Shown: positions 1-6,280, counted from the first letter of the stretch. The stretch is 6,280 bases of DNA from Microcoleaceae cyanobacterium UBA11344 (GCA_003483675.1 DMYK01000368.1:1-6280), one strand, 5' to 3'. A program made the numbers and translations. Notes: generated by a model not told the origin, from the letters alone.

Positions 1-1911
1 ATGGGCGCTGCCCCTATGGCCTTCGTGCTGTGGGATCGGTTTATGCGGTTCAACCCAAAAAATCCCAAGTGGTTCAATCGCGATCGCTTCGTCCTCTCCG
101 CCGGCCACGGCTGTATGCTACAGTACGCCCTCATGTACTTGACCGGCTACGATAGCGTCACCCTCGACGACATCAAGCAATTTCGCCAGTGGGACTCCAA
201 AACCCCCGGACACCCCGAAAACTTCGTCACAGAAGGCATAGAAGTTACCACAGGCCCCCTGGGACAAGGCATTGCTAACGGTGTCGGTTTGGCAATGGCA
301 GAAGCTCACCTCGCCGCTAAATTTAACAAGCCCGGTAACACCATTGTTGACCACTACACCTATGTAATTATGGGTGATGGTTGCCACATGGAAGGCGTTT
401 CTGGCGAAGCTTGTTCTTTGGCCGGACACCTCGGACTCGGCAAATTAATTGCTCTCTATGATGACAATCACATCTCGATCGAAGGCGACACAAACTTAGC
501 CTTTACTGAAGATGTCGGCAAGCGTTTTGAAGCCTACAACTGGCACGTCATTACTGTAGACAATGACGCTCTAGACCAAGATACTAGCATCGAAGCAGTT
601 CACAAAGCTATCGAAGAAGCTAAGAAAGTCACGGACAAACCGTCCATGATTAAAGTCCGCACAATTATTGGTTTTGGTTCTCCCAACAAGCGCAATAGTT
701 ACAGCGCTCACGGTGCTGCTTTGGGTGCCGCTGAAGTGCAAGCAACTCGCGATTTCTTGAAATGGGAATATGAGCCGTTTGTGATTCCTGGTGATGCTTT
801 GGCTCACTTCCGCCAAGCAGTCGATCGCGGTGCTCAATCCGAGCAAGAATGGCAGAAAGCTTTTGATGCTTATAAAGCAGCATATCCCGCCGAAGCCGCA
901 GAATATGAGCGCACTGTTGCTGGCAAACTTCCCGAAGGTTGGGACAAAGTTTTGCCTACCTACAAGCCCGAAGATGCGGCTGATTCGAGTCGGAATCATT
1001 CTGGAAAATGTTTGAATGCTTTGGCAGCTGTGTTACCTGAATTGATCGGCGGTTCCGCTGATTTGGCTTCTTCTAACATGACTTTGTTGAAGGGTGAAAA
1101 AGACTTCCAAAAAGGTCAATACGAAGGACGTAACCTGCGGTTTGGTGTGCGGGAACACGCTATGGGGGCGATCGCCAACGGCTTGCTCCTCCACGGCGGT
1201 TTGATTCCTTACTGCGCTACTTTCTTGGTATTTGCTGACTATATGCGGGGCGCAATTCGTCTGTCTGCACTCTCGGAAGCTGGAGTTATTTATGTAATGA
1301 CTCACGACTCCGTAGCCTTGGGCGAAGATGGCCCGACTCACCAACCCGTAGAAACGATCGCCTCTCTGCGCGCAATTCCCGATTTGTTGGTAATGCGCCC
1401 TGCGGATGGTAACGAAACATCCGGTTCTTACAAGGTGGCAATTGAAAGCCGCACGCGCCCAACTTTAATGGCTCTGTCCCGTCAAAACTTGCCTAACTTG
1501 GCCGGAAGTTCGATGGAAGGAACAGCCAAAGGCGCTTACATTTTGTCTGATGACGGTGGCACTCCCGACATCATTTTAATCGGCACCGGTGGCGAAACTT
1601 ACCTTTGCGTTGATGCGGCTGAAAAATTGCGCGCCGCCGGCAATAAAGTGCGGGTAGTTTCGATGCCTTGCTGGGAATTGTTTGATGCACAAGATGCAGC
1701 TTACCGTGAATCTGTACTGCCAAAAGCTGTTACTAAACGGTTGGCAGTTGAAGCGGCTTCTAGCTTCGGCTGGGGACGTTATTTGGGTTCTGAAGGTGAT
1801 AGCATCAGTATCGACAGATTCGGCGTTTCTGCACCGGGTCCCGTTGCTTTAGAAAAGTTTGGCTACACCGTTGAGAATGTGGTAGCTAAGGCTCAGGCGC
1901 TGTTGGGCTAA
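1..1911 (+). CDS. tkt: Transketolase, 5'-truncated by window edge
   Basis: Thiamine-diphosphate enzyme that moves two-carbon ketol units between sugar phosphates in the Calvin cycle and pentose phosphate pathway; cytosolic. The 636 visible residues begin at an ATG that lies inside the gene: full cyanobacterial transketolases have roughly 35 more N-terminal residues, including a SGHPG histidine motif not seen here, so the true start is outside the window. Visible landmarks are SAGHG (H36), PGHPE (H71), GPLGQG (85-90), the cofactor motif GDG (125-127) through YDDN (153-156), the catalytic glutamate in [10 protein letters not shown] (E385), and the [11 protein letters not shown] block (441-451) of the pyrimidine-binding domain. 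A C-terminal domain covers about 510-636, so all three family domains are present. The frame is intact to TAA at 1909. A terminator follows within 25 bp, so the gene probably ends its own transcript. Identification is very secure. Confidence 0.97.
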   Translation: MGAAPMAFVLWDRFMRFNPKNPKWFNRDRFVLSAGHGCMLQYALMYLTGYDSVTLDDIKQFRQWDSKTPGHPENFVTEGIEVTTGPLGQGIANGVGLAMAEAHLAAKFNKPGNTIVDHYTYVIMGDGCHMEGVSGEACSLAGHLGLGKLIALYDDNHISIEGDTNLAFTEDVGKRFEAYNWHVITVDNDALDQDTSIEAVHKAIEEAKKVTDKPSMIKVRTIIGFGSPNKRNSYSAHGAALGAAEVQATRDFLKWEYEPFVIPGDALAHFRQAVDRGAQSEQEWQKAFDAYKAAYPAEAAEYERTVAGKLPEGWDKVLPTYKPEDAADSSRNHSGKCLNALAAVLPELIGGSADLASSNMTLLKGEKDFQKGQYEGRNLRFGVREHAMGAIANGLLLHGGLIPYCATFLVFADYMRGAIRLSALSEAGVIYVMTHDSVALGEDGPTHQPVETIASLRAIPDLLVMRPADGNETSGSYKVAIESRTRPTLMALSRQNLPNLAGSSMEGTAKGAYILSDDGGTPDIILIGTGGETYLCVDAAEKLRAAGNKVRVVSMPCWELFDAQDAAYRESVLPKAVTKRLAVEAASSFGWGRYLGSEGDSISIDRFGVSAPGPVALEKFGYTVENVVAKAQALLG

Positions 1912-1933
1912 TAGCAACAGCATAATTGAGTTT

Positions 1934-1962
1934 GGGGCGGGCTTCTGGCTCGCCCCTTTTTT
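1934..1962 (+). terminator. Intrinsic terminator of transketolase gene
   Basis: A 9-bp stem (GGGGCGGGC at 1934-1942 with GCTCGCCCC at 1948-1956, one G-T pair) closes a 5-nt loop and is followed at once by six T residues. It starts 22 bp after the tkt stop codon. This is a textbook rho-independent terminator and separates tkt from the sensory genes downstream. Confidence 0.93.
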
Positions 1963-2001
1963 ATAGCTAAATCTTTAGTCCTGGACGCACAGACTCTACT
2001 T

Positions 2002-2027
2002 GTAGGGTGCGCCTCGGCGCACCTTAC
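2002..2027. repeat. Short GC-rich inverted repeat (cyanobacterial GTAGGGTGCG type)
   Basis: GTAGGGTGCGCC at 2002-2013 and GGCGCACCTTAC at 2016-2027 form 12-nt arms around a 2-nt centre, with one G-T pair. The GTAGGGTGCG...CGCACCCTAC hairpin is, from memory, a common interspersed repeat in cyanobacterial intergenic regions. It has no T-tract, so I do not call it a terminator. Confidence 0.75.
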
Positions 2028-2042
2028 CGATAAAATTGGGCG

Positions 2043-2081
2043 GAGCGTAGCGAAGCATCTCCGAGATGCTTCGCTACGCTC
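2043..2081. repeat. Perfect 19-bp inverted repeat
   Basis: GAGCGTAGCGAAGCATCTC at 2043-2061 is repeated as its exact reverse complement at 2063-2081, with one central base. The GCGTAGCGAAGC core resembles an interspersed repeat I recall from filamentous cyanobacteria. It would form a very stable hairpin in RNA or a cruciform in DNA. It lies about 120 bp before the kinase start and has no T-tract after it. Confidence 0.85.
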
Positions 2082-2131
2082 AGCATGACACAGACACTTT
2101 GCGTAAGTCCTAACTATATTAAAAATTTAAG

Positions 2132-2147
2132 ATAACTTATAAGTTAT
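2132..2147. promoter_or_regulatory. Perfect 16-bp AT-rich palindrome, possible operator
   Basis: ATAACTTATAAGTTAT is a perfect palindrome centred between 2139 and 2140, about 55 bp before the preferred kinase ATG. Dyads of this size upstream of a gene are typical dimeric-regulator sites, but I do not recognise the regulator. The surroundings are AT-rich and contain a -10-like TATATT at 2115-2120 with no convincing -35 box. The palindrome is directly visible; the operator role is inference. Confidence 0.4.
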
Positions 2148-2201
2148 GGTGTCATATCCGGTTTTATTCTCTTGATTTCCTGTAAGCTGCACCTTAACCT
2201 T

Positions 2202-4529
2202 ATGCTCGGTAATTTTTTAAACAACCTATTATTCACCGGGAAGTATATTCCTCATGGCCACTGTTACCTTTGGCAGCGAGAATTAGTCTGGCTCCATATA
2301 GTCTCAGACTCCCTGATTGCTCTCGCCTATTACGCCATACCCCTATCGCTGCTTTATGTTGTCTTTCAACGAAAAGACTTGCCCTTTCGCAACATTTTTT
2401 TGCTGTTTGGAGCCTTCATTCTCTCCTGCGGCACTACTCATGTGATGGAAGTTTGGACACTTTGGCATCCTGTTTATTGGCTTTCTGGCAGCTTGAAACT
2501 TATTACCGCTTTAATTTCTGCTTACACCGCTTTCGCATTAATTCCTTTGATTCCCCAAGCATTAGCTCTCCCCAGTCCCACTCAATTAGAGATAATTAAT
2601 CAAAGACTGCAAAAAGAAATCAGCGAACGCCAAAAAAATGCGACAACTTTGTTAGAATTGACTGAACTGCAAAATGCGATTATTAACAGCGCTAACTACA
2701 CAATTATTTCCGCCGATACCGATGGTACAATTAAAACATTTAATCTGGCTGCACAGCAATATCTAGGCTACTCGCCAGAGGAAGTTGTGGGTAAATTAAC
2801 ACCAGAAATAATTCATGATCCTCTGGAGGTGGAGCAGAGAGCTGAAGTTCTTTCTCAAGAATTTGGAGTGAAAATAAAGCCTGGCTTTGAGGTTTTTGTT
2901 GCCTGGGCGCGCCGGGGAATAGCTGATGAGAATGAATGGACTTATATTCGCAAAGACGGTTCGCGTTTCCCGGTGCTGGTATCGGTGACTGCGTTATATG
3001 ACAGCGAGGGAAATATTAACGGTTTTGTGGGTATTGGTCAGGATATTAGCGATCGCAAACAAGCTGAAAAAGAGCTGCGCGAACTCAATATTGCTATGCA
3101 AAATGCGGTGGAAGGTATTGCGCGGCTAGATAGTTCAGGACGCTACGTGAATGTTAACCGAGCTTACGCTAATAAATGCGGTTACAAACCAGAAGAAATG
3201 ATCGGCATGGAATGGCGAATAACCATACATCCTGACGATGTTGAGATGTTGATATTAGCTGTTCATGAAATGCTAACTTCGGGCAAAGTAGAAGTTGAAG
3301 CTAGAGGTGTGCGGAAAGATGGCTTGTTTTTTTACAACAAAATCACAATGGTAAAAGCTTGCGACGAACAAGGGATCTGTAACGGACACCACTGTTTTAT
3401 GAAAGATATCACCGAGCGTAAATTAACTGACACAGCTTTGCAAGAAAGTGAATTTCGATACAGACAAATAGTTGAATTAGCTGAAGAAGGTATTTGGGTC
3501 ATTGACAGCAAGGCTCGCACGATTTACGTCAACCAAGCAATGGGGCGAATGCTCGGATATACCGAATTAGAAATGTTCGGGAGAGCGCTTTTTGATTTCA
3601 TGGACGAAGAGGGAAAACAGCAAACTAGCGAATATGTCGATCGGGGCAAGCCAGGAATTGCTGAAAGACACGAGTTGAGACTAAAAAGTAAGGATGGTAA
3701 AGATGTTTGGACTTATATGTCTACCAGTCAAGTCCTGGATAAAAAAGGTAATCTGCTGTCCAGTTGTGCCTTGGTTTACAATATTACAGACCGCAAAGAA
3801 GTAGAGCAGCAAATGCTGCAACTTACTGCTGATTTGAAGCGTTCCAATCAAGAATTAGAACAATTTGCTTATGTGGCTTCCCACGATTTGCAAGAACCTC
3901 TCAGAGCCGTTACCAGTTACACTCAATTGTTGGCCCAGCGCTATCAAGGCAATTTGGATGCTAAAGCAGATAAATATATTAATTATATTGTTGATGGCGC
4001 TTCCAGAATGCAACAATTAATTAACGATTTGTTAGCTTATTCGCGATTGGGAACGAGGGCTCAGGAATTTGAGGCTGCGGATTGCAACGCTGCTGTGCAG
4101 CAAAGTTTGTCCAATTTGCAAATTGCGATCGCCGAAAAGAATGCTATCATCACTTACGAATCCCTACCAACCGTGATGGCAGATGAATTTCAACTTGTAC
4201 AATTATTCCAAAACTTGATTGGCAATGCCATCAAATTCTGCCGCCAAGATGTCCCCAGAATTCATATTGCTGCTATCATGCAAGATCATGAATGGCTGTT
4301 CAGTGTCCGCGATAATGGCATTGGCATCGCGACCGAGTATGCCGATCGCATTTTTATCATTTTTGGGCGCCTGCACTCCCGTCGCGATTATTCCGGCACT
4401 GGCATAGGTTTGGCAATATGCCAGCGCATTGTGGAACGCCACGGCGGACGGATCTGGGTTGAGTCTCAGTCGGGAGAAGGAGCGACTTTTTACTTTACTA
4501 TTCCTATAATTAGAATCTCAGTGATCTAG
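2202..4529 (+). CDS. Ethylene-receptor-like sensor histidine kinase (EBD-PAS-PAS-PAS-HisKA-HATPase)
   Basis: Membrane sensor kinase of 775 residues from ATG 2202. This start is preferred because MLGNFLNNLL...LPHGHCYLW-type N-termini are usual for cyanobacterial homologues; an in-frame TTG at 2172 would add ten residues. Three hydrophobic helices lie at about 28-55, 64-85 and 92-118. They keep the positions matching plant ETR1 D25, Y32, I35, P36, I62, C65 and H69 (here D36, Y43, I46, P47, I73, C76, H80), so a copper/ethylene site is likely. A short helix (about 128-160) leads to PAS domains at roughly 152-285, 292-407 and 412-530, each ending in a DI/NI-S/T-(D/E)-RK motif. HisKA has the phospho-acceptor H561 in ASHDLQEPL, closely like Cph1. 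The ATPase shows the N-box (N675), DNGIGIA (704-710), an F-box and GTGIGLAI (732-739). No GAF domain or bilin-binding site is visible, unlike Synechocystis Etr1. The likely partner is the Rcp1-type regulator 42 bp downstream. Ligand is inferred from residues only. Confidence 0.93.
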   Translation: MLGNFLNNLLFTGKYIPHGHCYLWQRELVWLHIVSDSLIALAYYAIPLSLLYVVFQRKDLPFRNIFLLFGAFILSCGTTHVMEVWTLWHPVYWLSGSLKLITALISAYTAFALIPLIPQALALPSPTQLEIINQRLQKEISERQKNATTLLELTELQNAIINSANYTIISADTDGTIKTFNLAAQQYLGYSPEEVVGKLTPEIIHDPLEVEQRAEVLSQEFGVKIKPGFEVFVAWARRGIADENEWTYIRKDGSRFPVLVSVTALYDSEGNINGFVGIGQDISDRKQAEKELRELNIAMQNAVEGIARLDSSGRYVNVNRAYANKCGYKPEEMIGMEWRITIHPDDVEMLILAVHEMLTSGKVEVEARGVRKDGLFFYNKITMVKACDEQGICNGHHCFMKDITERKLTDTALQESEFRYRQIVELAEEGIWVIDSKARTIYVNQAMGRMLGYTELEMFGRALFDFMDEEGKQQTSEYVDRGKPGIAERHELRLKSKDGKDVWTYMSTSQVLDKKGNLLSSCALVYNITDRKEVEQQMLQLTADLKRSNQELEQFAYVASHDLQEPLRAVTSYTQLLAQRYQGNLDAKADKYINYIVDGASRMQQLINDLLAYSRLGTRAQEFEAADCNAAVQQSLSNLQIAIAEKNAIITYESLPTVMADEFQLVQLFQNLIGNAIKFCRQDVPRIHIAAIMQDHEWLFSVRDNGIGIATEYADRIFIIFGRLHSRRDYSGTGIGLAICQRIVERHGGRIWVESQSGEGATFYFTIPIIRISVI

Positions 4530-4571
4530 CTGCAAATTTTTCTATATAATAATCAAAAGGATGTGGCGGTT

Positions 4572-5018
4572 ATGAAAAATACAAACACAGTTAAGCCCAG
4601 AGAAATTCTGTTGATAGAAGATTCTCCCAGCGACGCTGACTTGACAAGAGAGGCCCTCAGTCAGGGTACAATTTTAAATAACCTGCATTTCGTGGAGGAT
4701 GGAGTCGAAGCAATCAAGTTTTTACGGAAAAAAGAACCCTATGTCAGTGTACCCCGTCCCAACTTAATTTTACTTGACCTGAATTTGCCCAAAAAAAACG
4801 GTTTGGAAGTGTTAGCAGAAATTAAGACAGACCCAAATTTAAAACTAATTCCCGTAGTAATTTTCAGCAATTCAGCAGCCCCAGAGGATATTATCAAGTC
4901 CTACTCGCTGCACGCCAACTGTTATATTACAAAACCAGTAGACTTCTTACAATTTACCAAAGTAGTTAGGTTAATTGAAGAATTCTGGCTAGCCGTTGTC
5001 CAACTTCCTGTAGCTTAA
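4572..5018 (+). CDS. Rcp1-type single-domain response regulator (first copy)
   Basis: Receiver-only protein of 148 residues that should take phosphate from a Cph1-like histidine kinase; it has no DNA-binding domain. The length matches Rcp1 of Synechocystis. Acid pocket E16-D17 in LLIEDSPSDAD, phospho-acceptor D69 in LILLDLNLPKKNG, switch residue S99, and lysine K121 in YITKPVD are all present. ATG 4572 is chosen because it gives a normal Rcp1 N-terminus; an in-frame GTG at 4563, with AAAAGG just before it, would add three residues. It starts 42 bp after the kinase stop on the same strand, so cotranscription is likely. The kinase HisKA domain is of the type that pairs with Rcp1 proteins, making it the best candidate partner. 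A mobile RNA element begins right after its TAA. Confidence 0.95.
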   Translation: MKNTNTVKPREILLIEDSPSDADLTREALSQGTILNNLHFVEDGVEAIKFLRKKEPYVSVPRPNLILLDLNLPKKNGLEVLAEIKTDPNLKLIPVVIFSNSAAPEDIIKSYSLHANCYITKPVDFLQFTKVVRLIEEFWLAVVQLPVA

Positions 5019-5310
5019 GTCAGCACCCCGCGCTCTTTGCGACGGGGCTTCGTGCCTCACTGAGGGTGATAGTTGACCAGCCTAAGTGCCTTGTGTACTA
5101 CGTTTTTTGAGTCATGACACCCTGCGGATGCGTAGCTAGTCCCCGGCTCTGTCGTTAGTGGTTAAACATCTTTATCGGGTTAAGGAAGTGCTGCTAACCT
5201 AACAAGCTCTTAAAACCTTGGCGAAGCTAACTTTACCCTAGAAATAGGTGTTAGGAGACAACCAGATCTCCACAGAGGGGCAACCATACCCCTCTACCCC
5301 GAAAGGGGAA
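5019..5310 (+). ncRNA. HEARO / IscB omega-RNA-like structured RNA
   Basis: Stems seen by eye, in order: GCAC-CCCG-CGC (5023-5033) with its complement (5039-5055); long-range AGGGTG (5063-5068) with CACCCT (5118-5123), enclosing TAGT/ACTA; GGTTA (5178-5182) with TAACC (5195-5199); TAACA (5200-5204) with TGTTA (5249-5253), enclosing a GAAA-capped CCTA/TAGG hairpin (5237-5248); AGAGGGG (5274-5280) with CCCCTCT (5289-5295); and a GAAA-capped CCCC/GGGG hairpin (5297-5308). Such multistem RNA just before an iscB-like start position matches what I recall of HEARO RNAs, which guide the IscB nuclease using flanking sequence at their 5' end. A guide would then come from the end of the preceding regulator gene (about 5003-5018). 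No iscB is in the window, so any nuclease partner would be elsewhere. The structure is visible; the family name is recognition without a covariance search. Confidence 0.62.
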
Positions 5311-5318
5311 ATGTAAAG

Positions 5319-5335
5319 CCGTCCTAGAAGGACGG
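5319..5335 (+). repeat. Right-end hairpin of the HEARO-like element
   Basis: A 7-bp perfect stem, CCGTCCT with AGGACGG, closes an AGA loop and is followed by GGTTTCTACCC. IS200/IS605 elements carry subterminal imperfect palindromes recognised as single strands by TnpA, and this hairpin lies 20 bp from the proposed right boundary. It is followed by only three T residues and then CTACCC, so it could act at most as a weak terminator before the next gene. Confidence 0.65.
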
Positions 5336-5374
5336 GGTTTCTACCCATTTTTCTGATGAATAAATACTTGGCTT

Positions 5375-5875
5375 ATGAGTGACCTAAAAATTGTTAAACC
5401 CATAGAAATTTTGCTGGTAGAAGATTCTCCGAGCGATGCTGACTTTGCTGTAGAAAGTTTCGCTGACAGCCAAGTATTTAACAATTTACACCTGGTTGAA
5501 GATGGTGTTGAGGCAATGAGTTTTCTCAAGCAAGAAGGTTTGTATGTTGACGCACCACGTCCCGATGTAATTCTGCTTGACTTGAATTTGCCTAAAAAAA
5601 GCGGTTTGGAAGTGTTGGCAGAAATTAACTCAGACCCGCTGTTGCGGACGATTCCGGTGGTAATTATGACAATTTCATCAGCCGATGCAGAGATCCTCAA
5701 GGCTTATTCGCTGTCCGTTAGTTGCTACATTACTAAACCTGTGGATCTTACCCATGTGAACAAGGTAGTGAGATTGATTGAGGATGTCTGGCGGCCGATA
5801 ATGACCGAGGAAATAAGTAGACAAGTCTCAAAAAACAGAACAGATCCCGACTTCTTAAAGAAGTCGGGGATCTAA
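5375..5875 (+). CDS. Rcp1-type single-domain response regulator (second copy, extended C-terminus)
   Basis: Receiver-only regulator of 166 residues, colinear and gap-free with the first copy over about 139 positions (roughly 84 identical, 60%). E16-D17, phospho-acceptor D69 (VILLDLNLPKKSG), switch residue T99 and K121 (YITKPVD) are intact. The first copy has serine at 99, so switching properties may differ slightly. It is about 18 residues longer than usual: the tail after WRPIMTEEIS is unrelated to Rcp1, and its last ten residues (DPDFLKKSGI) plus the stop are read from an inverted repeat at 5842-5873. ATG 5375 gives a natural N-terminus; no clear ribosome-binding site precedes it. The mobile element ends 19 bp upstream, so its original leader has probably been separated from the first regulator gene. 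It is a likely alternative or competing phosphate acceptor for the upstream kinase. Confidence 0.94.
   Translation: MSDLKIVKPIEILLVEDSPSDADFAVESFADSQVFNNLHLVEDGVEAMSFLKQEGLYVDAPRPDVILLDLNLPKKSGLEVLAEINSDPLLRTIPVVIMTISSADAEILKAYSLSVSCYITKPVDLTHVNKVVRLIEDVWRPIMTEEISRQVSKNRTDPDFLKKSGI
5842..5873. repeat. Inverted repeat (cyanobacterial CCGACTTCTT...AAGAAGTCGG type) overlapping a gene end
   Basis: AGATCCCGACTTCTT (5842-5856) pairs with AAGAAGTCGGGGATCT (5858-5873) with one bulged G and one central base. I recall this hairpin as a common interspersed repeat in cyanobacteria. Here it forms the last codons of the second regulator, including the T of its TAA stop. It could also act as an RNA 3'-end stabiliser; there is no T-tract. 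Confidence 0.82.
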
Positions 5876-5907
5876 CAGCGATCGCGTTTTACGCGGGAGT
5901 AATTCTC

Positions 5908-5928
5908 AAATCTAAAATCTAAAATCTC
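5908..5928. repeat. Three tandem heptamers (AAATCTA)
   Basis: AAATCTA, AAATCTA and AAATCTC follow one another without gaps in the 169-bp spacer between the second regulator and the third receiver gene. Short heptamer tandem repeats are frequent in filamentous cyanobacteria. Further on, GTTAAAAT occurs twice in tandem (6013-6028). I see no convincing promoter hexamer pair in this spacer. Confidence 0.7.
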
Positions 5929-6044
5929 AAAGCGGCTGACAATTCCCAAACAATAATTTTAAAGTTAAAAAGGGAAGGGGAAAGCAAAAAGGTTTAGCAT
6001 AAGATTTGAAGAGTTAAAATGTTAAAATAAAAAATGTCAAAGCT

Positions 6045-6280
6045 ATGTGGATTAAGATTCTGTTGGTAGAAGACAATCCGGCTGATGCTGATTTGCTGGC
6101 AGAGCTGCTCGAAGTATCTGTGGGCGTAGAATGGGAACTGGTGTCTGTTGAGTTCCTGCACTCCGCGATCGCACATCTGAGCAAACAGCGCTTTGATGTA
6201 GTTTTGCTTGACCTTTCTTTACCGGATAGCCACGGTTTGGAAACCCTAACTCGCTTGCGAGAAGTGGCCCCGGATACAGC
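6045..6280 (+). CDS. Receiver-domain protein, N-terminal fragment (cut by window edge)
   Basis: Seventy-eight codons are visible from ATG 6045, starting MWIKILLVEDNPADADLL. It shows a receiver domain with acid pocket E9-D10 and phospho-acceptor D56 in VVLLDLSLPDSHGLETL, and runs off the window before the conserved threonine and lysine. An ATG at 6034 is out of frame and soon stops. The sequence is not Rcp1-like; the LPDSHGLETLTRLREVAPDT signature is of the kind that begins larger cyanobacterial multidomain proteins (receiver followed by PAS/GAF and a kinase, cyclase or phosphatase output), but the output is outside the window. It lies 169 bp after the second regulator on the same strand, so membership of the same signalling group is plausible but unproven. 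A HIP1 octamer lies inside it at 6165. Confidence 0.87.
   Translation, partial: MWIKILLVEDNPADADLLAELLEVSVGVEWELVSVEFLHSAIAHLSKQRFDVVLLDLSLPDSHGLETLTRLREVAPDT

Larger units (their letters stand above)
5019..5355 (+). mobile_element. ORF-less HEARO/IscB-type (IS200/IS605-like) element
   Basis: This 337-bp stretch has no plausible protein but carries a series of hairpins ending in a right-end-like stem (CCGTCCT, AGA, AGGACGG at 5319-5335) and a short tail that abuts ATGA at 5356-5359. From memory, HEARO elements of cyanobacteria carry a structured RNA, often followed by an iscB (RRXRR/HNH nuclease) gene, and insert next to ATGA or GTGA; ORF-less copies exist. Here the position expected for iscB contains only ATG TAA (5311-5316). 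The element probably depended on a TnpA transposase in trans. The left boundary is uncertain by several bases. The alternative is a TnpB-type remnant, but no tnpB 3' coding end is visible and the long upstream RNA fits HEARO better. Confidence 0.62.

Noticed and set aside
118..1344. Several open frames on both strands inside the transketolase region (for example minus-strand frames at 118-429, 571-999 and 1033-1344).
   Set aside because: They overlap a long, strongly conserved enzyme gene, have no recognisable motifs, and are explained by its codon pattern.
2270..2599. A 109-codon + strand frame overlapping the kinase N-terminus.
   Set aside because: It lies over the conserved ethylene-binding helices in another frame and shows no domain or independent start signal.
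4203..4442. Opposite-strand and alternate-frame open frames over the kinase ATPase domain (4203-4442 and 4219-4407).
   Set aside because: The kinase reading is dense in conserved N, G1, F and G2 motifs; the others are shadows.
4545..4550. A TATAAT hexamer just before the first regulator gene, as a possible internal promoter.
   Set aside because: There is no -35-like partner at proper spacing and the region is simply AT-rich; it would leave almost no leader.
5019..5374. Group II or group I intron remnant as the source of the structured gap.
   Set aside because: I find no domain V-like GNRA-capped hairpin with the catalytic triad near the 3' end, and no intron core motifs; the order of stems and the end hairpin fit a HEARO-like element better.
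5341..5700. A 119-codon minus-strand frame across the start of the second regulator.
   Set aside because: It mirrors a conserved receiver gene and runs into the mobile element end; no family features are visible.
5994..6176. A 60-codon minus-strand frame at 5994-6176.
   Set aside because: It overlaps the clear start of a receiver domain on the + strand and has low-complexity, unrecognised sequence.

Overview
This window looks like chromosomal DNA of a cyanobacterium, probably a filamentous one of the Oscillatoria/Microcoleus kind. The evidence is six GCGATCGC (HIP1) octamers in 6.3 kb (at 80, 1168, 3049, 4125, 5878 and 6165), a cyanobacterial-type transketolase, an ethylene-receptor-like histidine kinase, Rcp1-type response regulators, and several hairpin repeats of the sort scattered through cyanobacterial genomes. 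The species-level guess is inference.

Layout. Positions 1-1911 hold the 3' part of a transketolase gene (Calvin cycle and pentose phosphate pathway). It is cut by the left edge and closed by a strong intrinsic terminator at 1934-1962. The gap 1912-2201 carries two cyanobacterial inverted repeats and, about 55 bp before the next gene, a perfect 16-bp AT-rich palindrome. Positions 2202-4529 encode a membrane histidine kinase. Its three-helix N-terminus keeps every ethylene-binding residue I could align with plant ETR1, and it is followed by three PAS domains, a HisKA domain and an ATPase domain. Two single-domain response regulators of the Cph1-partner (Rcp1) type follow (4572-5018 and 5375-5875), about 60% identical by hand alignment. 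The window ends inside a third receiver-domain gene (6045 onward). All genes are on the + strand.

The most unusual part is the 356-bp gap between the two Rcp1-type genes. It has no plausible protein but is dense in RNA secondary structure. I read it as an ORF-less HEARO/IscB-type element: an omega-RNA-like structured RNA followed by an IS200/IS605-type right-end hairpin, ending next to an ATGA. Where an iscB gene would be expected there is only ATG followed directly by TAA.

Together, the kinase and the two small regulators look like a sensory unit: an ethylene or related small-molecule input at the membrane, PAS modulation, then phosphotransfer to one or both regulators. The third receiver protein may belong to the same unit. 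The mobile RNA element has landed inside this gene group, and a second repeat has supplied the C-terminal tail of the second regulator.
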